Shown here piece by piece: positions 1 through 8,628 of a stretch of 64,000 nt of DNA; the first letter of the stretch is position 1; every line of letters begins with the position of its first letter. A program made the position numbers and the translations under genes. Origin of the DNA: Enterocloster lavalensis. GTDB lineage: Bacteria > Bacillota > Clostridia > Lachnospirales > Lachnospiraceae. The stretch spans positions 62,001-126,000 of the forward strand of contig NZ_CABJCG010000016.1 in assembly GCF_902364025.1 (NCBI RefSeq). Reading direction: 5' to 3'. A model generated the notes under the pieces. That model did not search any database, was not told the DNA's origin, and saw only the letters and a list, made by a program, of their open reading frames with translations.

Positions 1-5
1 GGAAT

Positions 6-1250
6 GTGAGCGGGCAAAAATGCCTGCGGTACGAGGGAACGGAAGGCCCGGTACGCGGCGGTCGGAAACCGCGCAGTAGGGCAGCGGCAGTGACAGTGAC
101 CGCGGCCCTGATGGTTCTGCTCTGCTCTGCGCTGTCGATCGGCGGGGCGAATACCGCCTTGGGGGCGGAGACAGGGGCGGAAATAGAGGTGGAAACAGGG
201 GCGGAAACAGGGGCAAAAACAGGGACGCGGGTGATCCAGTACCAGGACCTGCGGGAGCTGCTGAAGGCCGGAAATCCGGGGTTAAAGGAAAAGATAGACG
301 ACTACAACGACAACGTGCAGACCTACCAGGACATGCGGGATGCCTTTAAATGGGAGCAGTGGGACATGGAGAGCAAAGCGGAGGATATGAAGGATTCGGA
401 CGCCGCCGCCTCGTCCCTTTACGCCTCCAACGCGGCTATGCTGAAGAGCTCCGCCCGAAACATGTATAAACAGATTGACAAGATGACAGGGGAGAAAAAC
501 ACCCGCTCCCTGGAGAAGGAGGCCGACTCCCTGACCATGGCCGCCCAGGCGCTGATGAACTCCTACAACCAGATGGCGGTAAACGCCCGGGCAAAGGCCA
601 AATCCGCGGAGGCGGCCCTGGCCTCCTGGGAGGCCGTCAAAGCCCGGTATTCCATCGGTTCGGCGACCCTGGCGGACGTGCAGGCGGCCGAGCAGCGTTT
701 GACAAATGCGCGCAATGCGGCGGCCTCCATGGAGGAACAGGCTGCCCAGCTGAAGGCCGATCTTCTGCTTCTGCTGGGTATGGAGCCGGGGGCCCAGGTG
801 GAGATCGGAGCCGTTCCCGCGCCGGATTTGGAGGCCGTGGCCGCCATCGATGTGGAGGCGGACCGGAACAAGGCTCTGGGCAACAACAGTTCCGTGCTCA
901 GCGCCCGCCACGCAAAGGCGGTGGGAACCGCGGCCCAGAACCGCCGGGAAAAGCAGGTGAACCAGGCCGAGGGCGAGGCGGAAGCGGACTTAAATTCCCT
1001 GTACCAGACGGTGGTGGAGAAGCGCACAGCCTACGAGGGGGCCGCGGCCTCCTGGGAGAGCGCGCAGATGATCTACAACTCCCTGCAAAACAAGCAGAGC
1101 GCCGGAATGCTGACAAACACCGAATATCTGGAGGGGGAAGCTTCCTACCTGGAAAAACAGGCGGCCTGGGAGAGCGCGTCCATGGCGCTGCGGCAGGCTT
1201 ATGAGAATTACCGGTGGGAGGTGATGGGGGTGTCGGAGGCCAGGCAGTGA
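6..1250 (+). CDS. TolC/outer-membrane-efflux-like protein
   Basis: This is a 414-residue secreted protein of the TolC (OEP) type. A hydrophobic signal segment lies at about residues 28-52, followed by a short ET/GA-rich repeat and then long, alanine-rich coiled coil. The signature YSIGSATLADVQAAEQ (about residues 216-231) matches the conserved G-x-x-T-x-x-D-V-x-x-A-E motif that ends the helical hairpin in TolC proteins, and a second, similar hairpin follows. The GTG start at 6 overlaps a TGA at 7-9 (GTGA), so a translationally coupled gene probably ends just before it; membrane-fusion or ABC-export subunits are the usual partners. In a one-membrane Firmicute it cannot be an outer-membrane channel in the classical sense. 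A role in a cell-wall-spanning export complex is inference. An earlier start outside the window cannot be excluded. Confidence 0.75.
   Translation: MSGQKCLRYEGTEGPVRGGRKPRSRAAAVTVTAALMVLLCSALSIGGANTALGAETGAEIEVETGAETGAKTGTRVIQYQDLRELLKAGNPGLKEKIDDYNDNVQTYQDMRDAFKWEQWDMESKAEDMKDSDAAASSLYASNAAMLKSSARNMYKQIDKMTGEKNTRSLEKEADSLTMAAQALMNSYNQMAVNARAKAKSAEAALASWEAVKARYSIGSATLADVQAAEQRLTNARNAAASMEEQAAQLKADLLLLLGMEPGAQVEIGAVPAPDLEAVAAIDVEADRNKALGNNSSVLSARHAKAVGTAAQNRREKQVNQAEGEAEADLNSLYQTVVEKRTAYEGAAASWESAQMIYNSLQNKQSAGMLTNTEYLEGEASYLEKQAAWESASMALRQAYENYRWEVMGVSEARQ
171..230 (+). repeat. 12-bp in-frame repeats in the TolC-like gene
   Basis: ACAGGG recurs at 171, 195, 207 and 219, a 12-bp period that encodes repeated Gly-Ala-Glu-Thr after the signal peptide. 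The insertions are in frame and probably form a flexible linker. Confidence 0.7.
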
Positions 1251-1437
1251 ATGGCAAAAATGAATTAAAAATCCCCTGGGGGAATACCGCCGGATGAAAC
1301 GGCAGTATGAAGCCTTTGAGAAGGTATGTACCAAGGACTTGGACGGACCTCCCGGCTCTGTATTGGAGACATTTTACCAGAAATGCAGCAGGAAGGCGGG
1401 AAAAAACAATAAAGCCGGATATTCTTTGCCGTGTTTA

Positions 1438-1466
1438 TTACAATGTATAGAGATATGCTGTATAAT
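1438..1466 (+). promoter_or_regulatory. Candidate promoter for the tail-sheath gene
   Basis: TTACAA (1438-1443), a 17-bp spacer and a perfect TATAAT (1461-1466) precede the sheath gene by about 75 bp. The 1251-1540 gap holds no other convincing gene or structure. Confidence 0.6.
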
Positions 1467-1540
1467 GATATTCTAGGCTTCACAAAAGAGAGGAGGGATC
1501 TGGTTTCATTGGGCATGGCAGAAAATGAAGCTAGGAATAT

Positions 1541-3226
1541 ATGGCAGAATATTTATCACCAGGCGTATATGTGGAAGAATTTGAATCCGGGGCAAAACCG
1601 ATGGAGGGCGTTGGGACCAGCACAGCCGGATTTGTAGGACTGGCGGAGCGGGGACCGGTTGTGGGGCTTCCGCAGCTGGTGAACAATTTTTCCGATTTTA
1701 AGAGAATCTATGGGGGATATTTATCCGATCATGAGTTCGGCGGGTACCGGTTCCTCGCCAATGCGGTGGAGTCGTTTTTTGCGAACGGCGGGTCGCGCTG
1801 TTTTGTGATGCGGGTGGCGCCAAGGGATGCCAAACATGCGCAGGGCGCGGCCGGGGGTGTTTCCTTTACCGCCCGTAACCCAGGGCTCTGGGGAAATGAT
1901 ATTACCATCTCCATCCGTCCTTCCAGCAAGGCCAAGACTCAGGTACTGAAGGTGGAGAACGGAACCTACAGAGTGAAAAGCAGCGTGGGCTTTCATCCGG
2001 GCGACGTGGTGGCCTATCCCGATGGGGAGGGAACGGCCTACACCAGAGTTGTAAAGAGCCGGGACAACATGCTTTCTTTTGAGCACGAGATTCCCGCCTC
2101 CATTGTGGACACGAATCTGGTGCCGCTCCAGGTCATCACCACCTGCGAGGCTTTGATTGAGGTGAGATACGAGGATATCATGGAAACATATGAGAACGTG
2201 TCCCTCAACATCAACGAGGTGAACTATATTGGTAAGAAGATGGCCAAATCCGATCTGGTGGCGGTTTCCTGGGACGGCGGGGAGGCAGAGGTTCCAATCA
2301 CCGAGATTATGGGACGTTCTGTGACCTTTGAGGGAGGAAGCAACGGTTCGGTTTCCTCCCTCTCGGCGGCCGATTTCATCGGGGTGGACAACGGCGCGGG
2401 CGCCCGCACCGGCATCCAGTCCTTTATCGACAACGACGTGGTGTCCATTATGGCGGTTCCGGGAGTGACGGACCCCAATGTGCAGTTGACCCTGGTGGCG
2501 CACTGCGAAAATCTTGCCAGCCGGTTTGCGGTGCTGGATATGCCGAGGGAGGCCAAAAAGGTAAGCGATATCATCGCCCACAGGGATATATTCGATTCCA
2601 CCTACGCGGCTCTGTACCATCCCTGGCTGATGGTATTCGACCCGCTGGACAAGAAAAATATCATGATTCCTCCTTCTGGGGCAATAATGGGAATATATGC
2701 AAGAACTGATAACACAAGAGGGGTTCACAAGGCTCCGGCCAATGAGGTGGTGAGAGCCTGCGTGGGTCTGGACTGTCAGTTCAACAAGGGCGAACAGGAT
2801 ATCTTAAACCCCAAGGGCGTAAACCTGATCCGGGCGTTTCCAGGACAGGGAATCCGGGTTTGGGGGGCGAGAACCGCAAGCAGCAATCCCCTGTGGAAAT
2901 ATATCAATGTCCGCCGCCTGTTCATTTTCATTGAAGAGTCCATCAAGACCAACACGAGCTGGGTCGTATTTGAGCCAAATGACGAGACGCTGTGGGTGCG
3001 CGTGCAGAGGACGATCAGCGTGTTCCTGGCCGGCCTGTGGCGGGGCGGTTCGCTGGCGGGGGCCACTCCTGAGGAGGCCTTCTATGTGAGTGTGGGCAGG
3101 GAGACCATGAGTCAGGACGACATTGACAACGGCCATCTGATCTGTGTGATTGGCGTTGCTCCCGTGAAGCCTGCTGAATTTGTGATCTTCCGAATCACCC
3201 AGAAGACCAGCGAAGCGGTAGAGTAG
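1541..3226 (+). CDS. Contractile tail sheath protein (phage/eCIS type)
   Basis: This 561-residue protein has the two hallmarks of contractile-tail sheaths: an N-terminal LSPGVYVEEF motif (residues 5-14), and a conserved C-terminal domain with NVRRLFIFIEESI, a NDETLW segment and a final IGVAPVKPAEFVIFRI strand. The C-terminal pattern fits the extracellular contractile injection system (Afp/PVC-like) or R-tailocin branch. In that machine the sheath polymer contracts to drive an inner tube through a target membrane. The tube gene follows by 20 bp. No baseplate, spike, AAA+ ATPase or terminator protein follows, so the machine cannot be complete here. The gene itself is full length and has its own promoter candidate. 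An AGGA precedes the ATG. Confidence 0.88.
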   Translation: MAEYLSPGVYVEEFESGAKPMEGVGTSTAGFVGLAERGPVVGLPQLVNNFSDFKRIYGGYLSDHEFGGYRFLANAVESFFANGGSRCFVMRVAPRDAKHAQGAAGGVSFTARNPGLWGNDITISIRPSSKAKTQVLKVENGTYRVKSSVGFHPGDVVAYPDGEGTAYTRVVKSRDNMLSFEHEIPASIVDTNLVPLQVITTCEALIEVRYEDIMETYENVSLNINEVNYIGKKMAKSDLVAVSWDGGEAEVPITEIMGRSVTFEGGSNGSVSSLSAADFIGVDNGAGARTGIQSFIDNDVVSIMAVPGVTDPNVQLTLVAHCENLASRFAVLDMPREAKKVSDIIAHRDIFDSTYAALYHPWLMVFDPLDKKNIMIPPSGAIMGIYARTDNTRGVHKAPANEVVRACVGLDCQFNKGEQDILNPKGVNLIRAFPGQGIRVWGARTASSNPLWKYINVRRLFIFIEESIKTNTSWVVFEPNDETLWVRVQRTISVFLAGLWRGGSLAGATPEEAFYVSVGRETMSQDDIDNGHLICVIGVAPVKPAEFVIFRITQKTSEAVE

Positions 3227-3246
3227 AAGGAAGGAGTGAACGATAA

Positions 3247-3669
3247 ATGGCGTATCCACATGGACGTTTTAGATATAAGGTTGAGATAGACGGCCTGAAA
3301 GCGGGAGGTTTTTCCGAGGTGACCGGGTTTGACGCCCCGGTCGATGTGATGGAGTATCGGGAGGGCGATATGGTTCAGACGCCGATGAAGATTCCGGGTC
3401 TGAAAAAATACGGCAATATTACCCTGAAACAGGGCCTGGCGGATTACATGGTGTTTTACGAGTGGATTGCGGAGGGCGTCAGCGGGGCGGTTCAGAGAAA
3501 GACCATCACCATTACGCTGCTGGATGAGGAGGAAAACCCTGCGGCATCCTGGCAGGTGATCAACGCGTGGCCAACCAAATACACGGCGTCTGATTTTAAT
3601 GCGACCTCCTCGGAGGTGGCGATCGAGACACTGGAGATTGCACACGAGGGGATGACAAGAGTATCTTAA
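3247..3669 (+). CDS. Tail tube protein (gp19/Afp1-like)
   Basis: This 140-residue protein has the compact tube-protein architecture: an N-terminal FRYKVEIDGLKAGGFSEVTG followed by a V-x-x-Y-R-E-G core and a KYGNITLKQG strand. These are typical of the T4 gp19-like tail-tube family found in contractile injection systems. It would polymerise inside the sheath. A GAAGGAG ribosome-binding site lies just ahead of the ATG, and the gene sits 20 bp behind the sheath gene, so the two are cotranscribed. Sheath and tube are the first two structural genes of such clusters; everything normally distal to them has been replaced by a broken phosphatase gene. Confidence 0.87.
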   Translation: MAYPHGRFRYKVEIDGLKAGGFSEVTGFDAPVDVMEYREGDMVQTPMKIPGLKKYGNITLKQGLADYMVFYEWIAEGVSGAVQRKTITITLLDEEENPAASWQVINAWPTKYTASDFNATSSEVAIETLEIAHEGMTRVS

Positions 3670-3696
3670 TGGACCCATCTTGGGATGAGCGGATGA

Positions 3697-4290
3697 GGAG
3701 GAAACGATCTCCTCGGGTCAAAGGATTTGCAGCTTCGGAGAGCCCGAACAGGCGCAGGAGTATGGGGTGTGATCGCCATGACCCACATCAAGAATTATGC
3801 CAAGCTGGGCTACAGCCCGTCCCGTATCCTGGCGGAGACCAACAACCGCCTGGCCGGACAGAACCGCGGGGCGCTGACCGTGTCCGTGTTCTTAGGCATC
3901 CTCAACCTGCGCACGGGTCTGATGGAGTATGTGAACGGAGGCCACGAGGAACCGTTGTGGAAAGCTTCCGGGCAGGACTTCACGCCCCTGAAAAGCAGGC
4001 CGTGTTTCGCATTGGCCAGCATGGAAAACGTGCCTTACTGGCAGCAGGAGTTGCAGCTGGTTCAGGGGGACATGCTGTTTCTTTATACCGGCGGCGTGGT
4101 ACGGGCCGAGGATATAAAGGGGAACGTGTACACGGAAACCTATTTGAAACAATATCTGGACGAACTGGTAAAACGGGAGATTTCCCTGAAAGGAATCGCG
4201 GACGGGCTGCAAAATGACCTGGAGCGGTTCTCTGAGGGGCGCGGGCAGGAGTTGGACCGTACGATGGTGTTGTTGCGGTATTATGGGTGA
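3697..4290 (+). pseudogene. C-terminal fragment of SpoIIE-type PP2C phosphatase
   Basis: From about residue 20 of this frame the translation matches the C-terminal two thirds of a SpoIIE-type PP2C domain: VIAMTHIKNYAKLG, SPSRILAETNNRL, TVSVFLGILNL, YVNGGHEEPLW, GDMLFLYTGGV and a final LDRTMVLLRYYG. The first part of the domain, including the usual GD-x-SGKG metal-binding segment, is absent, and no convincing start codon exists; the frame is closed by a stop at 3694-3696. The usual YTDGV is YTGGV, losing a metal-ligand aspartate. It is most simply the remnant left by a deletion that joined the tail-tube gene to the middle of a phosphatase gene. Such phosphatases normally dephosphorylate anti-anti-sigma factors; this one is probably inactive. 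Confidence 0.75.
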
Positions 4291-4355
4291 GGCCGGGAGG
4301 AGGGCCTGACTTGCTGCCTGGCAGATGAAAGCATATATCACCAATCATTCCGGTC

Positions 4356-4388
4356 AAAACAGCACCGCGCCATTCATTGACACGGTGC
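4356..4388 (-). terminator. Candidate terminator of the PBECR4-like gene
   Basis: GCACCG (4362-4367) pairs with CGGTGC (4383-4388). Read on the minus strand, the hairpin starts at the stop codon of the minus-strand gene and is followed by TGTTTTG. Confidence 0.5.
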
Positions 4389-4972
4389 TAGCTTTTGGGC
4401 GTCAGGCGGTCATACTGGATCGTGACCGTGCCAGTCAGGGTGTTGACTTTCTCTTTTTTCAGTAATGTGTAGCGTGGCTGACCGGAAGTATAGTCAAGTT
4501 TTTGTTTTGGGAAAAAGCTGCGGCATACTTGGGTTTGGGCGCTGGCCCTTTGCGCAAGAAATAAATAGACATCATTGCCCTGATATTGATTTTCCAACAG
4601 ATAATCTGCTTTAATCAGAGAGAACTTCTGCATTTTTTCATTGAAGCGGAACACAATTTCATTACTGTCTAAAAAGGCTTCCAGTTCAACCAATGGAGCA
4701 AGCCGGGGAGCCATTTCTGAAAAATATGCGCTCTGTTCCACCTGAGCATAAGTAAGTTTCCCGGCAAGAATACCATTGAAAATATCCGCCCTCTTTCCAG
4801 TTAGGAAATGGACGTTGTCCCTAAGCTTATGCAGCCCGGCCAAATGATGAAAGTCGGCCTCATCAAAATCCAGCGTAAAAGCCAGCATTTTCCCTTTACG
4901 CCCGATGGTAAAATGATATTGATAGGGTAGCAGCCGTTTGAAGGAAGCCGCGCACTCTTGTAGTAAATCCAT
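4388..4972 (-). CDS. PBECR4-like nuclease-domain protein
   Basis: This 194-residue single-domain protein resembles the PBECR4 group (phage-associated Barnase-EndoU-colicin/RelE-like fold), recognised by memory of the family pattern: an N-terminal YHFTIGRKGK strand, an FHHLAGLHKLRD helix, a QVCRSFFP strand and a C-terminal YTLLKKEK...YDRLTP element. The conserved His pair, the Arg/Ser strand and the closing Tyr/Arg would be the active-site candidates. Such domains are found in prophages, conjugative elements and toxin contexts and are predicted RNases. The GAGG ribosome-binding site lies 8 nt before the ATG. The gene is less GC-rich than its neighbours and stands alone beside the tail relic, so a mobile-element origin is likely. 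No antitoxin is visible. Confidence 0.6.
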   Translation of the reverse strand: MDLLQECAASFKRLLPYQYHFTIGRKGKMLAFTLDFDEADFHHLAGLHKLRDNVHFLTGKRADIFNGILAGKLTYAQVEQSAYFSEMAPRLAPLVELEAFLDSNEIVFRFNEKMQKFSLIKADYLLENQYQGNDVYLFLAQRASAQTQVCRSFFPKQKLDYTSGQPRYTLLKKEKVNTLTGTVTIQYDRLTPKS

Positions 4973-5492
4973 TGATAATCCTCTTTCGTATCACAATCGC
5001 CTGCAGGCTGCGCCAGCGGTCTATTGCATCCAACGAAAATGTCCCGCCTTGCGGCAGGACATTTCGGAGTATTTTCTTTCGGCTTTTCAGCCTGAGCCGG
5101 TTTGAGGTATCGCTACACAACCCCTCCTGAAAGCTCCATAAGGCAATGCTTACCGGCACACTCCCTCACTTCAGCGCTTCGACAGACACACGCCGTTGCC
5201 TGTCTTGTACTATTATTATATTCACAAACGGAAACTATGTCAATTATTTGCGAAAAATTTCTCCCGGGTAGACAAGTCAATCGAAATAACACGCTCCTTC
5301 TCAACTTCGTTAAAAAATTAGTAAAATTCATGTAAAATCCAACCAAACCCCATGTAAAATTAGCGATTATATGCAAAAAATGTGCTAAATTCCACACAAA
5401 AGTGCCGGATTACCGCATGTTCAAGGCCGCGGTCCTGTTGTATCATAGGTTTATGACACAAACAGAACCAACAAAACCAAAGGAGGATGTTT
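4973..5492. other. Intergenic region with hairpin and paired repeats
   Basis: No gene is convincing in these 520 bases. A hairpin is formed by AAATGTCC-C-GCC (5037-5048) and GGC-A-GGACATTT (5053-5064); it lies in the leader of the minus-strand gene and could be a terminator or attenuator. CATGTAAAAT occurs twice, at 5329-5338 and 5351-5360, exactly 22 bp (two helical turns) apart, upstream of the ABC sugar operon. It is a candidate binding site for that operon's regulator. No strong -35/-10 pair was found for the operon. Confidence 0.5.
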
Positions 5493-6824
5493 ATGAGAAA
5501 GATATGGAAAAAGCTGGCGGCCGCGGGACTTGCGGCGGCGATGACGGCAACGGCCCTGACCGGCTGCGGCGGCAAGGAGAGCGCTCCCGCGGGCAGCGAG
5601 GCCCAGACCGAGGCGTCGGGCGAGCCGGTGGAGATCACCTTCTGGCACGTGTACTCTGAGAACTTTGGAGCGCCGGTGATCAAGGAGATGGTGGAGGAGT
5701 TCAACAAGACCCACCCGGACATCGTGGTGAAAGAGGTCTACAACCCCGACATGTACCCGGGCCTGATGCAGAACTTACAGGCTGAGGTGGCGGCCGGAAA
5801 TCCCCCGTCCCTGTGTATGATCGGCTACAACTACATCAAATATTTCGCGGCAAACTTCAACTACGTCAGCCCCCAGGATGTGCTGGATCAGTATCTGCCC
5901 GAGGACAAGGACTATTTGAAAAACACCTTCCTGGACAACGTGATGAGTCTGGCCCAGGTGGACGGAAAGCAGATCGGAATGCCCTTCTGCATCAGCGCCC
6001 CCATCATCTGCTACAACCCGGAGCTGTTTGAGAAGGCGGGTCTGGACCCGGCCAAGGGACCGGAGACCTGGGACGACATCCGCGAGTACGCCAAGCAGAT
6101 CACGGACAAGACCGGCGAGTACGGCTTCTACATGCAGGAGTACGCCGACAACTGGGCGGTGCAGGGACTTTTAGAGAGCAACGGCGCCAACATGCTTCAG
6201 GACGGCAAGGCGGCATTCGCCACCCCCGAGGGCATCGAGGCTTACCAGATTCTGGCCGACATGGTGCTGACGGACAAGAGCGGATTACATATCACAGCCG
6301 ATGAGGGCATCCAGGCCTTCTGTAACGGCAAGGTGGGCATCGCCTGCGTTTCCAGCGCCAAGATCGGCACCATCACCCAGGCCGCCCAGTTCGACGTCAA
6401 GGGCGCCGAGTTCCCCGGCTTTGAGGGCAAGGAAAAACGCCTTCCCACCGGCGGAAACTTTATTCCGATCACCGCCCAGACGCCCGAGGAGCAGAAAGCG
6501 GCAATGGAGTTCTTAATGTTCATTATGCAGCCGGAGTGGCTCTCCAAGTGGACCTTAAACACCGGTTATCTGCCGCCCAGACAGGACGTGGCGGAGGATC
6601 CCAACGGCCTGCAGGCCCACATCAAGGACGACGTGCTTTTAGGCGTAGCTTTTGAGGAAATGCAGTATTTACAGCCCTGGGCCGCTTACCCCGGCGACAT
6701 GGGAACCCAGGCGGAGCAGATGTTCGCCGACACCAGAGACAAGATTCTGGACGGCACCGAGACCCCGGAGGTCGCGCTTAAATCCGCTCAGGACGCTCTG
6801 AACAAAATGCTGGAAGAGCAGTAA
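5493..6824 (+). CDS. ABC sugar transporter, substrate-binding lipoprotein
   Basis: This 443-residue protein is a family 1 extracellular solute-binding protein of a carbohydrate ABC importer. It has a classical lipoprotein signal, a lysine-rich start and a hydrophobic run ending in the lipobox LTGC (Cys25), so it is tethered to the outer face of the membrane. After a short linker the mature protein begins with the family strand EITFWHVYS. The start is taken at 5493, not at the in-frame ATG at 5487, because the perfect AGGAGG at 5481-5486 abuts that earlier ATG and lies 6 nt before the second. It is the first gene of a five-gene operon and is separated from the permeases by a strong hairpin. 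The substrate is not readable from sequence; sugars or glycerol-phosphate-like compounds are typical. Confidence 0.9.
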   Translation: MRKIWKKLAAAGLAAAMTATALTGCGGKESAPAGSEAQTEASGEPVEITFWHVYSENFGAPVIKEMVEEFNKTHPDIVVKEVYNPDMYPGLMQNLQAEVAAGNPPSLCMIGYNYIKYFAANFNYVSPQDVLDQYLPEDKDYLKNTFLDNVMSLAQVDGKQIGMPFCISAPIICYNPELFEKAGLDPAKGPETWDDIREYAKQITDKTGEYGFYMQEYADNWAVQGLLESNGANMLQDGKAAFATPEGIEAYQILADMVLTDKSGLHITADEGIQAFCNGKVGIACVSSAKIGTITQAAQFDVKGAEFPGFEGKEKRLPTGGNFIPITAQTPEEQKAAMEFLMFIMQPEWLSKWTLNTGYLPPRQDVAEDPNGLQAHIKDDVLLGVAFEEMQYLQPWAAYPGDMGTQAEQMFADTRDKILDGTETPEVALKSAQDALNKMLEEQ

Positions 6825-6840
6825 GACATACCATCAATCG

Positions 6841-6873
6841 GGAGGAGGGAAGACAGCGGGTCTTCCCTCTTCC
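6841..6873 (+). other. Intercistronic hairpin after the binding-protein gene
   Basis: GGAGGAGGGAAGAC (6841-6854) pairs with GTCTTCCCTCTTCC (6860-6873) over 14 bp with one G-U pair and a 5-nt loop. No T-run follows. Such structures after binding-protein genes usually protect the upstream mRNA and let the binding protein be made in excess of the permeases. Confidence 0.75.
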
Positions 6874-6896
6874 GGCCAAGAGAGGAGAAAGACCCT

Positions 6897-7799
6897 ATGG
6901 AGGGAAAACGGATGAACCGCAGGAAGCGGGACCACATCATCGCATGGCTGTTCCTGTTTCCGGCGACCTTTGCGTTCGTGGTGTTCATGTTCTGGCCCCT
7001 GGCCTACACCGTATACTTGAGCTTTTTAAAGTGGAACATGGTGGCTCCCACCAAGAAGTTCGTGGGCTTTAAAAATTACGCCAGCATCGTACAGGACGAG
7101 GTGACCATCCAGATCGTTGCCAACACCCTGTTTTACATCGCCATTCTGGTGATTCTGATTTTCGCAATCCCCTATATCCTGTCCTATGTAAACACCTTTG
7201 TGATGAAAAAGGGCAAGAGCATCTACAAGACCCTGCTGTTTATCCCCAGCCTGATCTCCCTGGTAGTGGGCGCAATCGTGCTCCAGTGGATTTTCAATCC
7301 CATCTCCGGGCCGGTCAGCGGGATTATGGGAAAATTTGGAATTACAATGCCAACCTGGTCCAAGACCAAAGGCCTGGTGATCTTCGTCATCGCTCTGGTG
7401 GCGGTGCTCAAGAGCTTCGGCTACAATTTCCTGGTGCTGCTCTCGGGCATGAGCAGCGTCTCCGACGAGCTGATCGAGGCGGCCAAGCTGGAAAAGACCA
7501 GCCACACCAAAATCTTCACCGGCATCGTGATGCCGCTGACCTCGTCCACGGCCATCTACGTGCTGATCATCAGCATTGTCCAGGGCATGCAGTACGTGTT
7601 CACGCCCATCAAGGTGCTGACCCAGGGCGGGCCAAATAACGCAAGCTCCAACATCATTTACGGGGTGTATCAGGAGGCGTTCACCTTCTACAATACGGGA
7701 AAGGCTTCGGCCCTGTCCATTATGACCATGGTGATTTTCCTGATCCTGCTGTACCTGGAATTCAAATATGTGGAGAAGGGAGTCTACTATGAAAACTGA
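6897..7799 (+). CDS. ABC sugar transporter permease 1 (MalF/UgpA type)
   Basis: This 300-residue protein has six predicted membrane segments, beginning with HIIAWLFLFPATFAFVVFMF. The cytoplasmic EAA loop (DELIEAAKLEKTSHTKIFTGI), through which these permeases contact the ATPase, lies about 70 residues from the C terminus. It forms the membrane channel with the next gene product. The start follows a GAGGAGAAAG ribosome-binding site. The stop codon lies inside the next gene (11-nt overlap), so the two permeases are translationally coupled, as expected for a 1:1 heterodimer. Confidence 0.9.
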   Translation: MEGKRMNRRKRDHIIAWLFLFPATFAFVVFMFWPLAYTVYLSFLKWNMVAPTKKFVGFKNYASIVQDEVTIQIVANTLFYIAILVILIFAIPYILSYVNTFVMKKGKSIYKTLLFIPSLISLVVGAIVLQWIFNPISGPVSGIMGKFGITMPTWSKTKGLVIFVIALVAVLKSFGYNFLVLLSGMSSVSDELIEAAKLEKTSHTKIFTGIVMPLTSSTAIYVLIISIVQGMQYVFTPIKVLTQGGPNNASSNIIYGVYQEAFTFYNTGKASALSIMTMVIFLILLYLEFKYVEKGVYYEN

Positions 7800-8613
7800 G
7801 CGGAGAACGGAAATGATCTGGCACGGAGTGCTGATCCTGATCGTATTTTTGTCCCTTTACCCCATATTTTTCGCCCTGTCCACGTCCTTTAAGACGTTGA
7901 ACGAGGCGTTCAACAGCTCGTCCCTGATCCCGAAGGAATTCACCACCGCGGCCTACGCCAACGTGCTGCAGAAAATCCCCTTTGTGAAGATCACGGCCAA
8001 CACCTTTATCATCGCCAGCATCGTGACGGCCTTCAAGCTGATCACCGGCGTGCTGGCCGCCTACAGCTTTGTGTTTTTTGAATACAAGGGGAAGAATTTC
8101 ATGTATTTCATCCTGGTGAGCACCATTTTCATCCCCTTCACCGTGACCATGATCCCCAACTTTATCACCATCTCCAAAATCGGCCTCAGGGACAATATCC
8201 TGGGCGTGGCCCTGCCACAGCTGGCGGACGCCACCGGCATTTTCCTGCTGCGTCAGCACATGAGGGGAATCCCCAAGTCCCTGGTGGAAGTGGCGAAGCT
8301 GGAGAAGGCCAGCCACACCAACATCCTGCGGACCATCGTGGTGCCCATGGTGAAGCCGGCCATCCTGTCCATCGGGATCATTTTCTTCATCAACTCCTGG
8401 AACGAGTACGTGTGGCCCTCCCTGATCTTAAAATCCACGGAGAACTACACCCTGTCCCTGGCGCTGCAGATGTTCGTCAGCGCGGAGGGCGGCACGGATA
8501 TACCGGTGGCCATGGCCATTTCCGTTCTGACCATGCTGCTGCCCCTCGGCATCTATTCCGTATGCCAGAAATACATCATCAACACATTCGCACAGTCGGG
8601 AATCAAAGGATAG
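7789..8613 (+). CDS. ABC sugar transporter permease 2 (MalG/UgpE type)
   Basis: This 274-residue permease has six hydrophobic segments and the EAA-loop sequence KSLVEVAKLEKASHTNILRTI followed by V-x-P-x-x-KP. It pairs with permease 1. The ATG at 7789 is chosen over the in-frame ATG at 7768 because AAGGGAG (7776-7782) lies 6 nt before it, and the resulting protein starts with the usual short charged N terminus. It overlaps permease 1 by 11 nt and is followed 15 nt later by the ATPase gene. Confidence 0.9.
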   Translation: MKTERRTEMIWHGVLILIVFLSLYPIFFALSTSFKTLNEAFNSSSLIPKEFTTAAYANVLQKIPFVKITANTFIIASIVTAFKLITGVLAAYSFVFFEYKGKNFMYFILVSTIFIPFTVTMIPNFITISKIGLRDNILGVALPQLADATGIFLLRQHMRGIPKSLVEVAKLEKASHTNILRTIVVPMVKPAILSIGIIFFINSWNEYVWPSLILKSTENYTLSLALQMFVSAEGGTDIPVAMAISVLTMLLPLGIYSVCQKYIINTFAQSGIKG

Positions 8614-8628
8614 AAGGAGTGAAGCGCT

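Noticed and set aside
1294..1476. Short plus-strand open frame (60 codons) between the TolC-like and sheath genes
   Set aside because: It has no ribosome-binding site, no recognisable motif, and its end runs through the sheath promoter.
3669..4217. 182-codon frame overlapping the SpoIIE fragment
   Set aside because: It is the other frame of the phosphatase remnant; the translation is low-complexity and shows no family pattern, while the chosen frame shows clear PP2C motifs.
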